A stretch of DNA of 64,000 nt from Clostridium disporicum (GCF_001405015.1 NZ_CYZX01000019.1:7091-71090); one strand, 5' to 3'; positions 17,600 to 27,276 are shown, counted from the stretch's first letter. Notes: generated by a model not told the origin, from the sequence alone. Numbers and translations are program-made.

Positions 17600-17686
17600 C
17601 TATAAATATTTATCAACTATGAACTCCAAAGCATCTTCTTTTTTGCTTTTTAGCCGTTTTATATAATTCAAATTATTTACACCCAT
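17600..17686 (-). pseudogene. Truncated sigma-70-like N-terminus
   Basis: A 28-codon ORF with a good ribosome binding site (AGGAG) reading M-G-V-N-N-L-N-Y-I-K-R-L-K-S-K-K-E-D-A-L-E-F and ending with IVDKYL before a stop. This is the usual opening of clostridial ECF-type sigma factors (helix of region 2.1), which normally run to 160-190 residues. The rest is absent, so it is a remnant or a very short leftover peptide. Confidence 0.45.
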
Positions 17687-17817
17687 AAACTTAATCTCCT
17701 AAACTTAATGTCTTGTAAAAGCCTTACATACTATATAGCGAAAATAAATATAATTATTCTCAACCCAATATAATTAATTTAAAATTATAAATCATCTTGC
17801 TTTGAACTATATCAAAA

Positions 17818-17876
17818 AAACTTAAATAAGAATACATATGATAGTAAAATTATCACAGGTATTCTTACTTAAGTTT
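17818..17876 (-). terminator. Long stem-loop downstream of small membrane protein
   Basis: Arms AAACTTAA-x-TAAGAATAC and GTATTCTTA-x-TTAAGTTT form an 8+9 bp stem with one mismatch. It follows the gene at 17916 and precedes the sigma remnant. Confidence 0.6.
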
Positions 17877-17915
17877 ATTTATCATTTTTCTCTCTAAATA
17901 AATCCTCCCTTTTCT

Positions 17916-18260
17916 TTATGAAGCTTTAGATATTTTTCTAATATTATTAGTATCTAATGTTTCAACAAAATCTATTTTATATTTTCCTCTGGAATCCTTA
18001 TTAAATTTAGCAATTCCAGTTAACTTATCATTCCTAAAAAAAACTACTTTATCAGTATCGTAATTAAATTCATCAATTATATTTATCTCTTCTGATTTAT
18101 CTATATAATCTTTATGTAGATAGCTTATGCTCCTCTTTATTCCATCCTCGTTGTTTCCATTAATACTCCTTTGAACAAAATAACAATTTAAATAAAAACT
18201 ACAAATAATAAGTATTATACCAATAAGCCCCACTGCTAAAACCACCTTTTTCTTTTTCAA
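17916..18260 (-). CDS. Small membrane-anchored protein, unknown
   Basis: 114 residues: a basic start (MKKKK), one membrane helix (about residues 7-28), and an exposed domain of about 85 residues rich in charged residues with alternating strand pattern (DKVVFFRNDKLTGIAKF). The ATG follows AGGAGGTC. A Cys occurs in the helix, but not in a convincing lipobox position. Family not recognised. Confidence 0.65.
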   Translation of the reverse strand: MKKKKVVLAVGLIGIILIICSFYLNCYFVQRSINGNNEDGIKRSISYLHKDYIDKSEEINIIDEFNYDTDKVVFFRNDKLTGIAKFNKDSRGKYKIDFVETLDTNNIRKISKAS

Positions 18261-18367
18261 AACTAAAGACCTCCTACAATATTTGCTACAAGTTAAACAA
18301 TGTTAATTGACTTACACTTGTATTTTATTATAGAAGGTCACAAAATATTATTATTTACTTTATATAT

Positions 18368-19105
18368 CTACTTATTAAAATATGAATAATTTACCAATTC
18401 AAATCCATTATCATCTAAGAATTTTTTAACTTTTTCAGAAGTTAAAACCTTATGCTCCTTAGCTCTTTGAACATTGTATGAGCTTGATCCTAAAAGAAAT
18501 GCATCAACGAAAGCTGGATGACACATTAAATCTACAACTTCACTTCCTCTTAAGTCCTCTAAATGCTCTTCAAAGTACTCTTCTTTAGCATTATCCATAT
18601 AAAAAGTTCCTAAGCATTGAGCATAGTCTATTCCTTCAATAGGCATCATATCTACTGATTTTCTAATAGGTAGCTTGTACTCATTTGCAAGTCTTTCTAT
18701 TACAGGTCTTAAAAATTCTCTTCCATGTACATGGTGATGTGAATCTAAGTGAGTAATTTCAACTCTTTCACGTACTCTTTCAATTTGAGCCTTAAACTCT
18801 CTATATACTTCTTCTAAATCTATATTTTTTATTACTTCTTCACTTGGTTTTCTAATGAAATCTCCATTTTGATCAACTATAGTTTTATGATCTTTTAAAA
18901 GTGGTTTATAACAAGTTAATGTCATATGAACACCACATTTTAAAGTAGGATTTTCTTTTATTAATTCCATTCCATGTTCAAAACCTGGCATATTAGCCAT
19001 AACTGTACATGATGTTACTATTCCATTTTTATGAGCTGATATTATTCCGTGATTTACGCCTTCTGAATATCCAAAATCATCAGCGTTTACTATAATTTTT
19101 GCCAT
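18368..19105 (-). CDS. chbG: ChbG/YdjC carbohydrate deacetylase
   Basis: 245 residues of the YdjC/ChbG family, which removes acetyl groups from chitobiose or related N-acetylated oligosaccharides. The metal-binding NADDFG motif is at residues 6-11, with the second metal ligands in THLDSHHHVHG near residue 125 and another conserved His near 185 (LMCHPAF). Length and motif order are normal. It is preceded by a GGGGGA ribosome binding site and followed by no sugar-uptake genes, so the physiological substrate is uncertain. Confidence 0.87.
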   Translation of the reverse strand: MAKIIVNADDFGYSEGVNHGIISAHKNGIVTSCTVMANMPGFEHGMELIKENPTLKCGVHMTLTCYKPLLKDHKTIVDQNGDFIRKPSEEVIKNIDLEEVYREFKAQIERVRERVEITHLDSHHHVHGREFLRPVIERLANEYKLPIRKSVDMMPIEGIDYAQCLGTFYMDNAKEEYFEEHLEDLRGSEVVDLMCHPAFVDAFLLGSSSYNVQRAKEHKVLTSEKVKKFLDDNGFELVNYSYFNK

Positions 19106-19508
19106 TTTTATTTCCCCCTCACGCTTTCCTATGTAAACATTTTCTCGAATGGTAAAAAAATATACTTTTTTATATTAGTAATTATATATTTTCTAAAATA
19201 TTTTCTCAATAAATATCAATATATTTTCAAAATTTGAAAATTACTAGTTTTACTTTTTATTTATATTTATTGAAATTACACCCCAATTTAAATTTTATTG
19301 CAAAACATCCTAAAATCTATTTAATTATACTATTCCCTATCTTATTATGATAAAAGTAAATTTTCATTAGTCTAATTTACTATAATTATATAAATTCTCA
19401 ATATTTACAAACTTTAAAAGTCTGAATTTTAACATTGTTTTAACTTACTATTTAGTATATTATGTTTACATAACTTTTTAGATAATAGTTACTAGGAGGT
19501 AGTCAAAA
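19106..19508. other. Divergent intergenic region upstream of MerR gene
   Basis: 403 bp, very AT-rich, no coding potential seen. Two small inverted repeats stand out: AGTAAAT / ATTTACT (19355-19381) and TACTA-TT-TAGTA (19446-19457), the latter next to a likely -10 (TATATT) for the MerR gene and so a possible autoregulatory site. Otherwise nothing recognised. Confidence 0.4.
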
Positions 19509-20321
19509 ATGGCAAAATACAAAATTGGGCAGCTTTCTAAAACAATGGGCGTTTCTACTCATTCAATAAAACATTATGAAAAATTTAGACTAGTTCATCC
19601 TCATAAAGATGATACTACAAACTATAGATATTATGACCTATCTCAATATGCAAGAATTATAGAGTGTAGAAAATTTAGAAATATCGGTGTACCTATTAAA
19701 GATATTTCACTTCTTTTGAATGACTCGAATAATAATGAATTCAATGAAATATTAGAAGATCATATTTCTGACTTAGATTCTCAAATTAAAACTCTCTTAC
19801 ATCAAAAAAAGCTTGCTGAGACTTTATATAATAAAAGTAAATACTGTGATAAATACCTTAATGAATGGTTTATTGATATTATGCCTTCCATATACTTTTT
19901 AAAGCAAAGCAAAAATACAGATATAATAGAAGATAATCATTCTTTTATTGATGATATAAATCTCATAGATTATGTACCTATAGTTGAATCTATTCTATGT
20001 ATAAATAAAGATAGCTTTATAAATAACAATATAACTTATTCTTGGGGGCTTGGTTTTACAGAAGAAAACTCTTATTTAATAAACAGTACTATAACTAAAA
20101 ATAACAAGTTTACTAGAATTGAAAGTAGAAAATGTTTTATAACTTATATAAAAATTCAACTTCCATACATAGCAAATGGCTCACTCATAAATACTATAAA
20201 AAATATTTTAATCAAATTTCCTATTAAAATTTCCTCTGATATTCTTGCTTTTTCAATAAAAAAGAGTAATGATAATGGAGTTGTATATGAATATCTTAAA
20301 ATATGTATACCTATAAACTAG
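19509..20321 (+). CDS. MerR-family transcriptional regulator
   Basis: 270 residues. The first 70 residues are a MerR winged helix (YKIGQLSKTMGVSTHSIKHYEKF then a wing ending NYRYYD), followed by the usual dimerising coiled coil (about 75-115). The C-terminal 150 residues form an effector-binding domain that does not resemble the Cys-rich metal sensors. Start behind AGGAGGTAGTC. It lies 236 bp upstream of the flavin reductase gene, whose promoter has the 19-bp spacer expected for MerR activation, so that gene is the likely target. Confidence 0.88.
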   Translation: MAKYKIGQLSKTMGVSTHSIKHYEKFRLVHPHKDDTTNYRYYDLSQYARIIECRKFRNIGVPIKDISLLLNDSNNNEFNEILEDHISDLDSQIKTLLHQKKLAETLYNKSKYCDKYLNEWFIDIMPSIYFLKQSKNTDIIEDNHSFIDDINLIDYVPIVESILCINKDSFINNNITYSWGLGFTEENSYLINSTITKNNKFTRIESRKCFITYIKIQLPYIANGSLINTIKNILIKFPIKISSDILAFSIKKSNDNGVVYEYLKICIPIN

Positions 20322-20406
20322 TTATTCTGCTGTATTTAACAAGTTTAGCTAAAACTTAAGTACTATATTCAAGTTTTAATAAAATAATATAAATTTCCCT
20401 CGCTTA

Positions 20407-20440
20407 TACTCTATATCTTTAAAAATATAGAGTATTTTTA
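20407..20440 (+). terminator. Terminator of the MerR gene
   Basis: 10-bp stem TACTCTATAT / ATATAGAGTA with an 8-nt loop, followed by TTTTTA. Confidence 0.75.
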
Positions 20441-20485
20441 TGTCTTTTTTTATAAAAACTAATGAAATCTATTTTTTATTCTATA

Positions 20486-20516
20486 TTGACTTCAGTACTA
20501 CACTCATATTTAAAAT
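20486..20516 (+). promoter_or_regulatory. Candidate MerR-controlled promoter
   Basis: TTGACT (20486-20491) and TAAAAT (20511-20516) are 19 bp apart. An over-long 19-20 bp spacer is the hallmark of promoters that MerR proteins activate by DNA untwisting. It lies ahead of the flavin reductase gene and after the MerR terminator. Confidence 0.5.
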
Positions 20517-20557
20517 GTGCTTGTTAATTATCAAACAGCAAATGAGGGGGAAAACAC

Positions 20558-22483
20558 ATGAAAAGATCTTTAATTAAAAGACTTTCTGCAGTTGTTGCAC
20601 TTACTTTAAGTCTTTCTTTAGTAAGTTGTACAACTAACAATAATGCTAATAACGATAAAAATTTATCTTTTACAGCTGGAACTTACACAGCAACAGGAAA
20701 AGGTAATAATGGCGACATTAAAATTGAAGTTACTGTAAGCGATTCAAAAATCGAAGATATAAAAGTAACTGAATCTTCAGAAACTCCAGGACTAGGAGAT
20801 GTTGCTTTAGACTCTATGATTGAAAGTATTCTTTCTACTCAAAGCATAGGTGTTGACACAGTAACTGGAGCAACTAACAGTTCTAACGGTTTATTAGAAG
20901 CTTTAGAAGCTTGTTTAACTGAAGCTGGTGGAGATTTAGATTCTTTAAAAGTATCAGTTGAAAAGAACGGTGAAGATGAAGTTATGGAAACTGAAGTTGT
21001 AGTTATCGGTGGGGGTGCTTCTGGTACTGCTGCTGCTCTACAAGCTACTGATGATGGTGGTAAAGTTATATTAGTTGAAATGACAGCTTCTCCAGCAGGT
21101 CAAGGAACTATGGCTGGTGGAATGTTTGCTACTTCTTCAACTGAGCAAAAAGAAAAAGGTGAATTAGTAGATAATAAATGGGTTTATGATCAATTTATAA
21201 ATACTAGTAACTACACTGCTAACGGTGGATTACTTACAAAAATAATTCAAAATTCTGGTGATACAGTAGATTGGCTAGAAGAAAATGGTTGTGACCTTGT
21301 TTTAGCTCACCCTGCTACAGGAGGATACTATGAACATAGATCAACTCACCAAGCTGATACTTTACATGGTTATGCTGAAGGTGGAACAGTTGCATTAACT
21401 AAGCTTCACAAATCAATTGAAGAAAAAGGTGGTACAGTATTATACTCTACTAAAGCAACTGAACTTATAATTGAAGACGGTGTTGTTAAGGGTATCATCG
21501 CAGAAAAAGCTGATGGTGGTAAATTAACTATAAATGCTCAATCTGTAATATTAGCTACTGGTGGATTTGGTGGTAACGAAGAAAAAGTTGCTGAAACTTT
21601 CGGTGAAGGTTTTGGTGTTTCAAGAGTTGCAACTAACATCGGTACTGGTATAGAATTAGCTAAATCAGCTGGTGCAGCTGCAAGCTATGAAGATGCAATC
21701 ACAATGCACTATGGAGTTTCTAGAGGTGGTACAAAGTGGAATACAACTTTAAATGCTGCACTTCTTAACCCATACCTACATGTTGATGTAGACGGAAATA
21801 GATTTATGAACGAAGAAGCTTTCATATTTGAACCAATCAAATCTTCTAACGTAATTAAATCTCTTCCTCAAAGAACTGCTTACGAAATATTTGATAGCAC
21901 TATGATTGAAACAGTTAAAGAAAAAGGATTTGCTGGAATCACTGATGTATTCAGTGGTGAATTAGCTACTGACCCAACAGTATTTATAGAAGTTGGACAT
22001 CCTGTTAATACAGCTGAAAGATATGAAGCTAGTATAACTCCTGAAGATTTAACTGAAGAAATTGAAGCATTAGTTGCTGAAGGAAAAATCATAAAGGCTG
22101 AGAGTCCAGAAGAATTAGCTGAAAAGTTAGGAATGTCTAACTTAGTAGATACAATAAACAGATATAACGAATTATGTGCTGCTGGTGAAGATACAGACCA
22201 CTTCAAATCAGCTAAGTACTTAGATAACTTAGAAGGAACTCTATATGCAGTAAAAATAACTCCATCTGTATTCTTAGGAACTCTTGGTGGAATAGATATA
22301 AATGCTGACTGTGAAGTTTTAGATGCTAACGGTAAAGCTATATCTGGTCTTTATGCTGCTGGTTCAGAAACTAACGGTGCATATGGTAATTCTTACGTAT
22401 ACTTCGAAGGTGGTACTTTAGGTTACGCTTATGGTACTGGTAGAATAGCTGGTTCTTCAGCAGTTAAAAATTTAAGCAAATAA
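20558..22483 (+). CDS. Extracellular FMN-binding flavoprotein reductase (fumarate-reductase-like)
   Basis: 641 residues. The signal peptide ends in a lipobox (LVSC, Cys24), so it is tethered outside the cell. Residues about 38-125 are an FMN_bind domain with the ApbE flavinylation motif D-x-x-T-G-A-T (residues 100-106), predicting covalent FMN on Thr106. Residues about 145-640 are a FAD_binding_2 domain (dinucleotide loop VVVIGGGASG; C-terminal GLYAAGSETNG). The arrangement matches secreted flavocytochrome-like reductases that use fumarate, urocanate or related acids as electron acceptors. The substrate cannot be read from sequence. No apbE is in the window. Confidence 0.88.
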   Translation: MKRSLIKRLSAVVALTLSLSLVSCTTNNNANNDKNLSFTAGTYTATGKGNNGDIKIEVTVSDSKIEDIKVTESSETPGLGDVALDSMIESILSTQSIGVDTVTGATNSSNGLLEALEACLTEAGGDLDSLKVSVEKNGEDEVMETEVVVIGGGASGTAAALQATDDGGKVILVEMTASPAGQGTMAGGMFATSSTEQKEKGELVDNKWVYDQFINTSNYTANGGLLTKIIQNSGDTVDWLEENGCDLVLAHPATGGYYEHRSTHQADTLHGYAEGGTVALTKLHKSIEEKGGTVLYSTKATELIIEDGVVKGIIAEKADGGKLTINAQSVILATGGFGGNEEKVAETFGEGFGVSRVATNIGTGIELAKSAGAAASYEDAITMHYGVSRGGTKWNTTLNAALLNPYLHVDVDGNRFMNEEAFIFEPIKSSNVIKSLPQRTAYEIFDSTMIETVKEKGFAGITDVFSGELATDPTVFIEVGHPVNTAERYEASITPEDLTEEIEALVAEGKIIKAESPEELAEKLGMSNLVDTINRYNELCAAGEDTDHFKSAKYLDNLEGTLYAVKITPSVFLGTLGGIDINADCEVLDANGKAISGLYAAGSETNGAYGNSYVYFEGGTLGYAYGTGRIAGSSAVKNLSK

Positions 22484-22541
22484 TAATAAATAGCCCCTAA
22501 AAAATTTTAATATCTTTAACATATTAAAATAATTAAATATA

Positions 22542-22577
22542 AAAAATGGATATCACCAAAAGGTGGTATCCATTTTT
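22542..22577. terminator. Bidirectional terminator
   Basis: 16-bp stem AAAAATGGATATCACC with GGTGGTATCCATTTTT (one T-G pair), loop AAAA, between convergent flavin reductase and NADH oxidase genes. Confidence 0.85.
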
Positions 22578-22629
22578 ACTTAGTTCATATTTATCAGTTA
22601 AAATTTATCTGGAATTGTTCCTTACCAAA

Positions 22630-23961
22630 TTATAGTGCTTTTAATGCTACTGAGTTTAGTAAGCTCCATGGCTTGTTGAAGTGTGGTTGGAAGAAGAAAT
22701 CTGTCATAGCTAATTCTTCAATAGTCATATTATTTTGAATAACTACTGATAAAGTATTCATAAATTGAGTTAAGTCAATCTTAGATGCTATTTGTCCTCC
22801 TAATACTCTTCTTGTATCTTTATCATAAACAAGCTTAATTAAAGCTTTTTCGTAAGTTGGCATAAATTCTGGTCTGTAGTTATCTTCTAAGATTACTGAT
22901 GCTACATTATAGTTTGTAGTAGCCTTAGCAACACCTTCAGTTAATCCTGTTGATGATATGCATTGATCGTAAATCTTAATTCCTGATGTTCCTTGAGTTC
23001 CCATGTACTTAAGAGTTGGTTCATTAATATTTCTAGCAACTAAAGTACCCATTCTTACTGCATTTGTAGCTAGTGGTATGTATCTTGTATCATTAGCTGG
23101 GTTGTATTTAACTACACAGCAATCTCCTGCTGCAAATACATCTTCTCTGCTTGTTCTCATGTATTCATCAATGATTATAGCTCCATTTGGTAGAGTTTCT
23201 AATTTACCTTGAACTAATTTAGTGTTTGGTGCAAATCCGATACAAAGAACTACTAAATCTCCTTCATAGCTTCCTTTTTCAGTAACAACTCTTGTTACTT
23301 TACCATTTTCACCTTCAAACTTTTGAACCTTTTGTCCTAAAGCGAAGTTTACACCTTTAGCTTTAAATTCTGCTTCTGCTAAGTCAGTAAATTCTTTATC
23401 TAAATACTTAGGCATTATTCTATCTTCAGCATCTATTAAAGTTACATTTTTACCTTTCATTTCAAAAGCTTCAACTAATTCAACACCAATGTATCCAGCT
23501 CCGATTATAACAACATTTTTAGCATCTTCAGCCTTTTCAATTATTGTTAAAGCATGGTCATGGTTTTTACATAAAAGGATATTTTCTAAGTCTCCACCTT
23601 CAAATCTTGGAACTATTGGCCATGATCCTAAAGTAAGAACTAATTTATCATAATTATCTTCAAATTCTTCATTTGTAACTAGGTTTTTAACTTTTACCTT
23701 TTTATTATCAAAATCTATATCTAACACTTCATGTTTCATGTTAGTAATTACGCCTTGTTTAGCTAAATTTTCTGGAGAATTATAGAAAAGATCCTTAGTT
23801 TCTTTAATTACTCCTCCAACATTTAATGCTATTCCACAAGATAAAAATGATATATTATCATTTTTTTCATATATTGTAATTTCACTTTCTGGGTGAAGTG
23901 CTTTTAAATTAACTACTGCTGCTGTTCCAGCATGTGTACATCCAACAACTACTATTTTCAT
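22630..23961 (-). CDS. nox: NADH oxidase (water-forming type) / CoA-disulfide reductase family
   Basis: 443 residues, class III pyridine nucleotide-disulfide oxidoreductase. The N-terminal FAD loop has VVGCTHAGT with His10, and the single redox Cys is at residue 42 (SFLSCGIAL), as in NADH oxidases and CoA-disulfide reductases. The NAD(P)H loop VIIGAGYIGVELVEA is near residue 150 and the second FAD motif VFAAGDCC near 275. It probably removes oxygen by reducing it to water with NADH, protecting an anaerobe. It stands alone with an AGGAGG site. Confidence 0.88.
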   Translation of the reverse strand: MKIVVVGCTHAGTAAVVNLKALHPESEITIYEKNDNISFLSCGIALNVGGVIKETKDLFYNSPENLAKQGVITNMKHEVLDIDFDNKKVKVKNLVTNEEFEDNYDKLVLTLGSWPIVPRFEGGDLENILLCKNHDHALTIIEKAEDAKNVVIIGAGYIGVELVEAFEMKGKNVTLIDAEDRIMPKYLDKEFTDLAEAEFKAKGVNFALGQKVQKFEGENGKVTRVVTEKGSYEGDLVVLCIGFAPNTKLVQGKLETLPNGAIIIDEYMRTSREDVFAAGDCCVVKYNPANDTRYIPLATNAVRMGTLVARNINEPTLKYMGTQGTSGIKIYDQCISSTGLTEGVAKATTNYNVASVILEDNYRPEFMPTYEKALIKLVYDKDTRRVLGGQIASKIDLTQFMNTLSVVIQNNMTIEELAMTDFFFQPHFNKPWSLLNSVALKAL

Positions 23962-24119
23962 TTCATTTCCTCCTGGATATTGTTTATTTTTTAATTAACA
24001 TTACTTATTAATAATTATTATTTATAAGTAAATAATACTCCTATTTCTTATAGAAGTAAATACTTTTTTTATTAAATTCATTCTGTATATTATTCCCTTA
24101 ATTTATTTTTTATAATAAA

Positions 24120-24141
24120 AAAATCAGCCTAAGCTGATTTT
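24120..24141 (-). terminator. Terminator of P1 peptidase gene
   Basis: AAAATCAGC / GCTGATTTT stem with a 4-nt loop, T-rich after it on the minus strand. Confidence 0.75.
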
Positions 24142-24187
24142 CTTTCTTTTTAATTAATATGCTTCATAACATACGGCCCTTTGCAAT

Positions 24188-25156
24188 TTACTTATTAAGC
24201 TCTTTATAACTTACAAATCCATATTCTGAATTAGCAGACTTAATAGCTCTCATTATAGCTTCTTCCATTACTTTAGTAGCTAAAAGACCTGCTACGTTAA
24301 CATCACATTTAACCTTTCCTGTAGCCATAGTAAATATAGTATCTCCATCAAACATAGTATGTGCTGGTCTCATAGTTCTACCATAAGCATTATGTGTCAT
24401 TGATGCAACTTTATTAGCTTCTGCCTTTGTTAAGTCCGCATTAGTTACAACAACTCCTATAGTAGTGTTTCCATTAAATGCATCCTTTTTAACATCATAC
24501 ATTCCAATCATCATCTTTTCAGTATTAGCAAAAGTCTTCATATCTTCATTTAAAGCTCCTGCTATTATTTCTCCATTTTCATAATTAATTACATCACCTA
24601 AACAATTAACAGAAACTACTGCTCCAATTTTTAAATCGCCGACTTGAACTGCATACATTCCAAGTCCACCTTTCATGGCAAATTGTGGTCCTTTAAACTT
24701 CCCTACTACAGCTCCTGTTCCTGCCCCTATATTACCATTAACATTTTCATTATATTTTTCTGAATCTATGCAAGCTTTTAATCCCATCTCTTTATTAGGT
24801 CTACATTTCATATCTCCACATATAAGATCAAATATTACTGCCTGACATACTATAGGTACCTTTGTAATACTAACATCATGACCTACATTTCTCTCCTCAA
24901 GATACTCCATAACACCAGCTGCTGCATCTAATCCAAAGGCACTTCCTCCTGATAAAACTACAGCGTGAGCCTTTTGAACCATTTGAACTGGATCTAGAAG
25001 ATCAGTTTCTCTAGTTCCTGGTGCACCACCTCTTACATCTACACCTGCTGAAGCTCCCTCTTCACATATTAATACCGTACATCCAGTTGCTCCTATCTTA
25101 TCTTCTGCATGCCCAATTCTAATTCCATCAATATCTGCAATATTTATTTCCTTCAT
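24188..25156 (-). CDS. P1-family (DmpA-like) aminopeptidase
   Basis: 322 residues of the peptidase family S58/P1 (DmpA, BapA), which matures by self-cleavage into two chains. N-terminal features are DGIRIGHAEDK and the GG-rich block VVLSGGSAFGLDAA near residue 70. The cleavage/nucleophile site is at the GNTTIGVVVTNA segment near residue 230, where Thr (instead of the Ser of DmpA) is the likely nucleophile, as in Firmicute members. It likely hydrolyses N-terminal amino acids or amides of small peptides. Normal length; single gene. Confidence 0.85.
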   Translation of the reverse strand: MKEINIADIDGIRIGHAEDKIGATGCTVLICEEGASAGVDVRGGAPGTRETDLLDPVQMVQKAHAVVLSGGSAFGLDAAAGVMEYLEERNVGHDVSITKVPIVCQAVIFDLICGDMKCRPNKEMGLKACIDSEKYNENVNGNIGAGTGAVVGKFKGPQFAMKGGLGMYAVQVGDLKIGAVVSVNCLGDVINYENGEIIAGALNEDMKTFANTEKMMIGMYDVKKDAFNGNTTIGVVVTNADLTKAEANKVASMTHNAYGRTMRPAHTMFDGDTIFTMATGKVKCDVNVAGLLATKVMEEAIMRAIKSANSEYGFVSYKELNK

Positions 25157-25268
25157 AATACTTTACACCTCATCTCAAAATAACATATATACATATTTTA
25201 AATTATGGAAATATTATCTTCAACTTATTTGCCTATTTTCATATATAAAAAGCCCTGTTTACATTTCA

Positions 25269-25298
25269 ATTAATATAAAGTAATTACTTTATATTAAT
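25269..25298. repeat. 30-bp perfect palindrome inside a larger stem
   Basis: A 15+15 bp perfect palindrome (arm ATTAATATAAAGTAA) framed by CTGTTT / AAACAG outer pairs at about 25255 and 25310. It lies between the HAD gene and the P1 peptidase gene, both leftward. It could be a terminator of the HAD gene or an operator; a T run is not convincing. Confidence 0.5.
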
Positions 25299-25323
25299 AT
25301 CCTTGCCAAACAGAGCAAAATCA

Positions 25324-26163
25324 TTATATTAATCTATATTTTTTAAAGCTATTATATATTCCATCTTCATCATGAGTTCCCGTTATATCACAAGCTATTT
25401 CCTTTAAGGCTTCATTAGCATTCCCCATTGCTATCCCATAATTAACATACTGTAGCATTTCCATATCATTAATTCCATCACCATATGCAAAAGTAGTCTC
25501 CTTTGATAAACCTAGATGTTCTATTAGATACTCAATAGCCAATGCTTTATGTACGCCAGGTACAGATAACTCTCCACTATTTTCTCCAAACATTGGAACA
25601 GTACAATGTATAACATTAAACTTGTCCTTAAATTCATCTCTAATTGTTTCTATAGAAGTTTCAGAATCTAAAAACGATATCTTATTTATATCATCTCTAA
25701 TTAAATCTTCTCCTTCAATTAAAGCTTCTATAAACTGTCCTATCCCTTTTTCTAACTCTTTATATAGTTTACTATCTTTGTCTACTCCTTCAAAGACTAA
25801 TTTATTTAAAGTCTTTTTACAATTCTTACTTGCAAATAAACCTCCATTTGACTCTAAATAGAAATCTATATTATTTTTATCAAAATAATTTACCAAATGT
25901 TCAACATCTTCTCTATTTACCTTTTTATGAAGAATAATTTCATTATTTACTTCAATATACCCACCTGCAGCACCTATAACTCCATCAAAACCTATTTCCA
26001 TAATTTCATCATATATCTCTGCTTTAGAACGACCTGTACATAAAAACACATAATGTCCATTATTTCTAGCTTGTCTCACTGCATCTTTTGCAGATTCAGG
26101 TACCACTCCATTATCATTAACCAATGTTCCATCTACATCTAAAAAAATTACTTTTTTACTCAT
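25324..26163 (-). CDS. Cof-type HAD hydrolase
   Basis: 279 residues, HAD superfamily class IIB. Motif I is FLDVDGTLV at the N-terminus (nucleophile Asp about residue 9), motif II CTGRSK near residue 41, and motif IV GDGINDMEML near residue 240; a cap domain lies between. Such enzymes dephosphorylate sugar phosphates or flavin precursors. The substrate is not predictable. Single leftward gene. Confidence 0.88.
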   Translation of the reverse strand: MSKKVIFLDVDGTLVNDNGVVPESAKDAVRQARNNGHYVFLCTGRSKAEIYDEIMEIGFDGVIGAAGGYIEVNNEIILHKKVNREDVEHLVNYFDKNNIDFYLESNGGLFASKNCKKTLNKLVFEGVDKDSKLYKELEKGIGQFIEALIEGEDLIRDDINKISFLDSETSIETIRDEFKDKFNVIHCTVPMFGENSGELSVPGVHKALAIEYLIEHLGLSKETTFAYGDGINDMEMLQYVNYGIAMGNANEALKEIACDITGTHDEDGIYNSFKKYRLI

Positions 26164-26433
26164 ATAAATATCCTCTTTGTCTTATTATTATGTCTATATT
26201 ATTACATTAGATATATAGTTATAGTTTTCAAATTATGAAAATATTCTCTCTCTAACTTTATAAAAACCATAAGATAAACATCATTATAATATGAACTACA
26301 ATATTATAATTCCTCTTTAATCATTTAATTAAATTCACTTATACTTAACAGCATTTATTACGCTCCTATTATTACCATTTTTTATGTTATAATAGTTATA
26401 TAAATTTTCATTATTCAGTTATAGGAGAAAGCT

Positions 26434-27276
26434 ATGAATATTAATTTTAGATATAGTAAAGATAATCATATTAGTAATATCCACTGTTCAAAGATAAATA
26501 CTTCTGAGTCATTTAATCTCAGTAGTTATATAAATTCTCTAGGTGAATTTTTAGCAACTAGAGATATAGATAATTTATCAGTAGAATCTTTATATAATAA
26601 ATATAGTATATTAAATGTAGATATTTTAGTATTACTTGGCAATGCTATTCCCTACACTATTGGCGTTGCTTATGAAGCCTACAAGAAGGGACTCTGCAAT
26701 AAAATTTTAGTTTCTGGTGGCATTGGTCATTCTACCCACTTCTTAATAAGTGCTATTCAAACTAATTTCAAATTTAATGACGTTAAAATCGATAATAATT
26801 CCGAAGCTGATATTTTCAAAGATATTTTAGTTAACTATTATAATGTTCCTGAAAAAGATATAATAGTAGAAAATCAATCTACCAACTGTGGTGATAATGC
26901 TTTAAAATCTGTTCAATTGCTTGATAAGTTAAAAATAAGCTATAATTCTATATTGCTAATTCAAGATCCAACTATGCAACTTAGAAGCTATGCATCTTTT
27001 GCAAAATACTTAGAAGACAAAGATGTTAAAATTATCAATTATGCTCCATTTATTCCTACTCTAGATAATAATATGCTATTCATTAATAAAGACATAGATG
27101 GTATTTGGGATATTGATAGGTATTTAAATCTTATAGTAGGCGAAATACCTAGATTAAAAGATAACGAAAAAGGATACGGTCCTAATGGTAAAAACTTCAT
27201 AGTTCATGTTGATATTCCAGACTATATAACTGATAATTATAATAAAATTACGTCTTTTATTGATAATTCAAGATAA
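26434..27276 (+). CDS. YdcF/SanA-like (DUF218) protein
   Basis: 280 residues. The central part has the DUF218 signature: a hydrophobic strand ILVLLGNA, the VSGGIGHST loop near residue 98, the E-x-x-S-T-N-x-x-x-N-A segment near residue 155 and the strand-loop ILLIQDPTMQLRS near residue 185. The fold is Rossmann-like and related proteins affect cell-envelope integrity. No membrane segment is present, unlike SanA, so it is the cytoplasmic YdcF type. The ATG follows AGGAGAAAGCT. Confidence 0.8.
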   Translation: MNINFRYSKDNHISNIHCSKINTSESFNLSSYINSLGEFLATRDIDNLSVESLYNKYSILNVDILVLLGNAIPYTIGVAYEAYKKGLCNKILVSGGIGHSTHFLISAIQTNFKFNDVKIDNNSEADIFKDILVNYYNVPEKDIIVENQSTNCGDNALKSVQLLDKLKISYNSILLIQDPTMQLRSYASFAKYLEDKDVKIINYAPFIPTLDNNMLFINKDIDGIWDIDRYLNLIVGEIPRLKDNEKGYGPNGKNFIVHVDIPDYITDNYNKITSFIDNSR

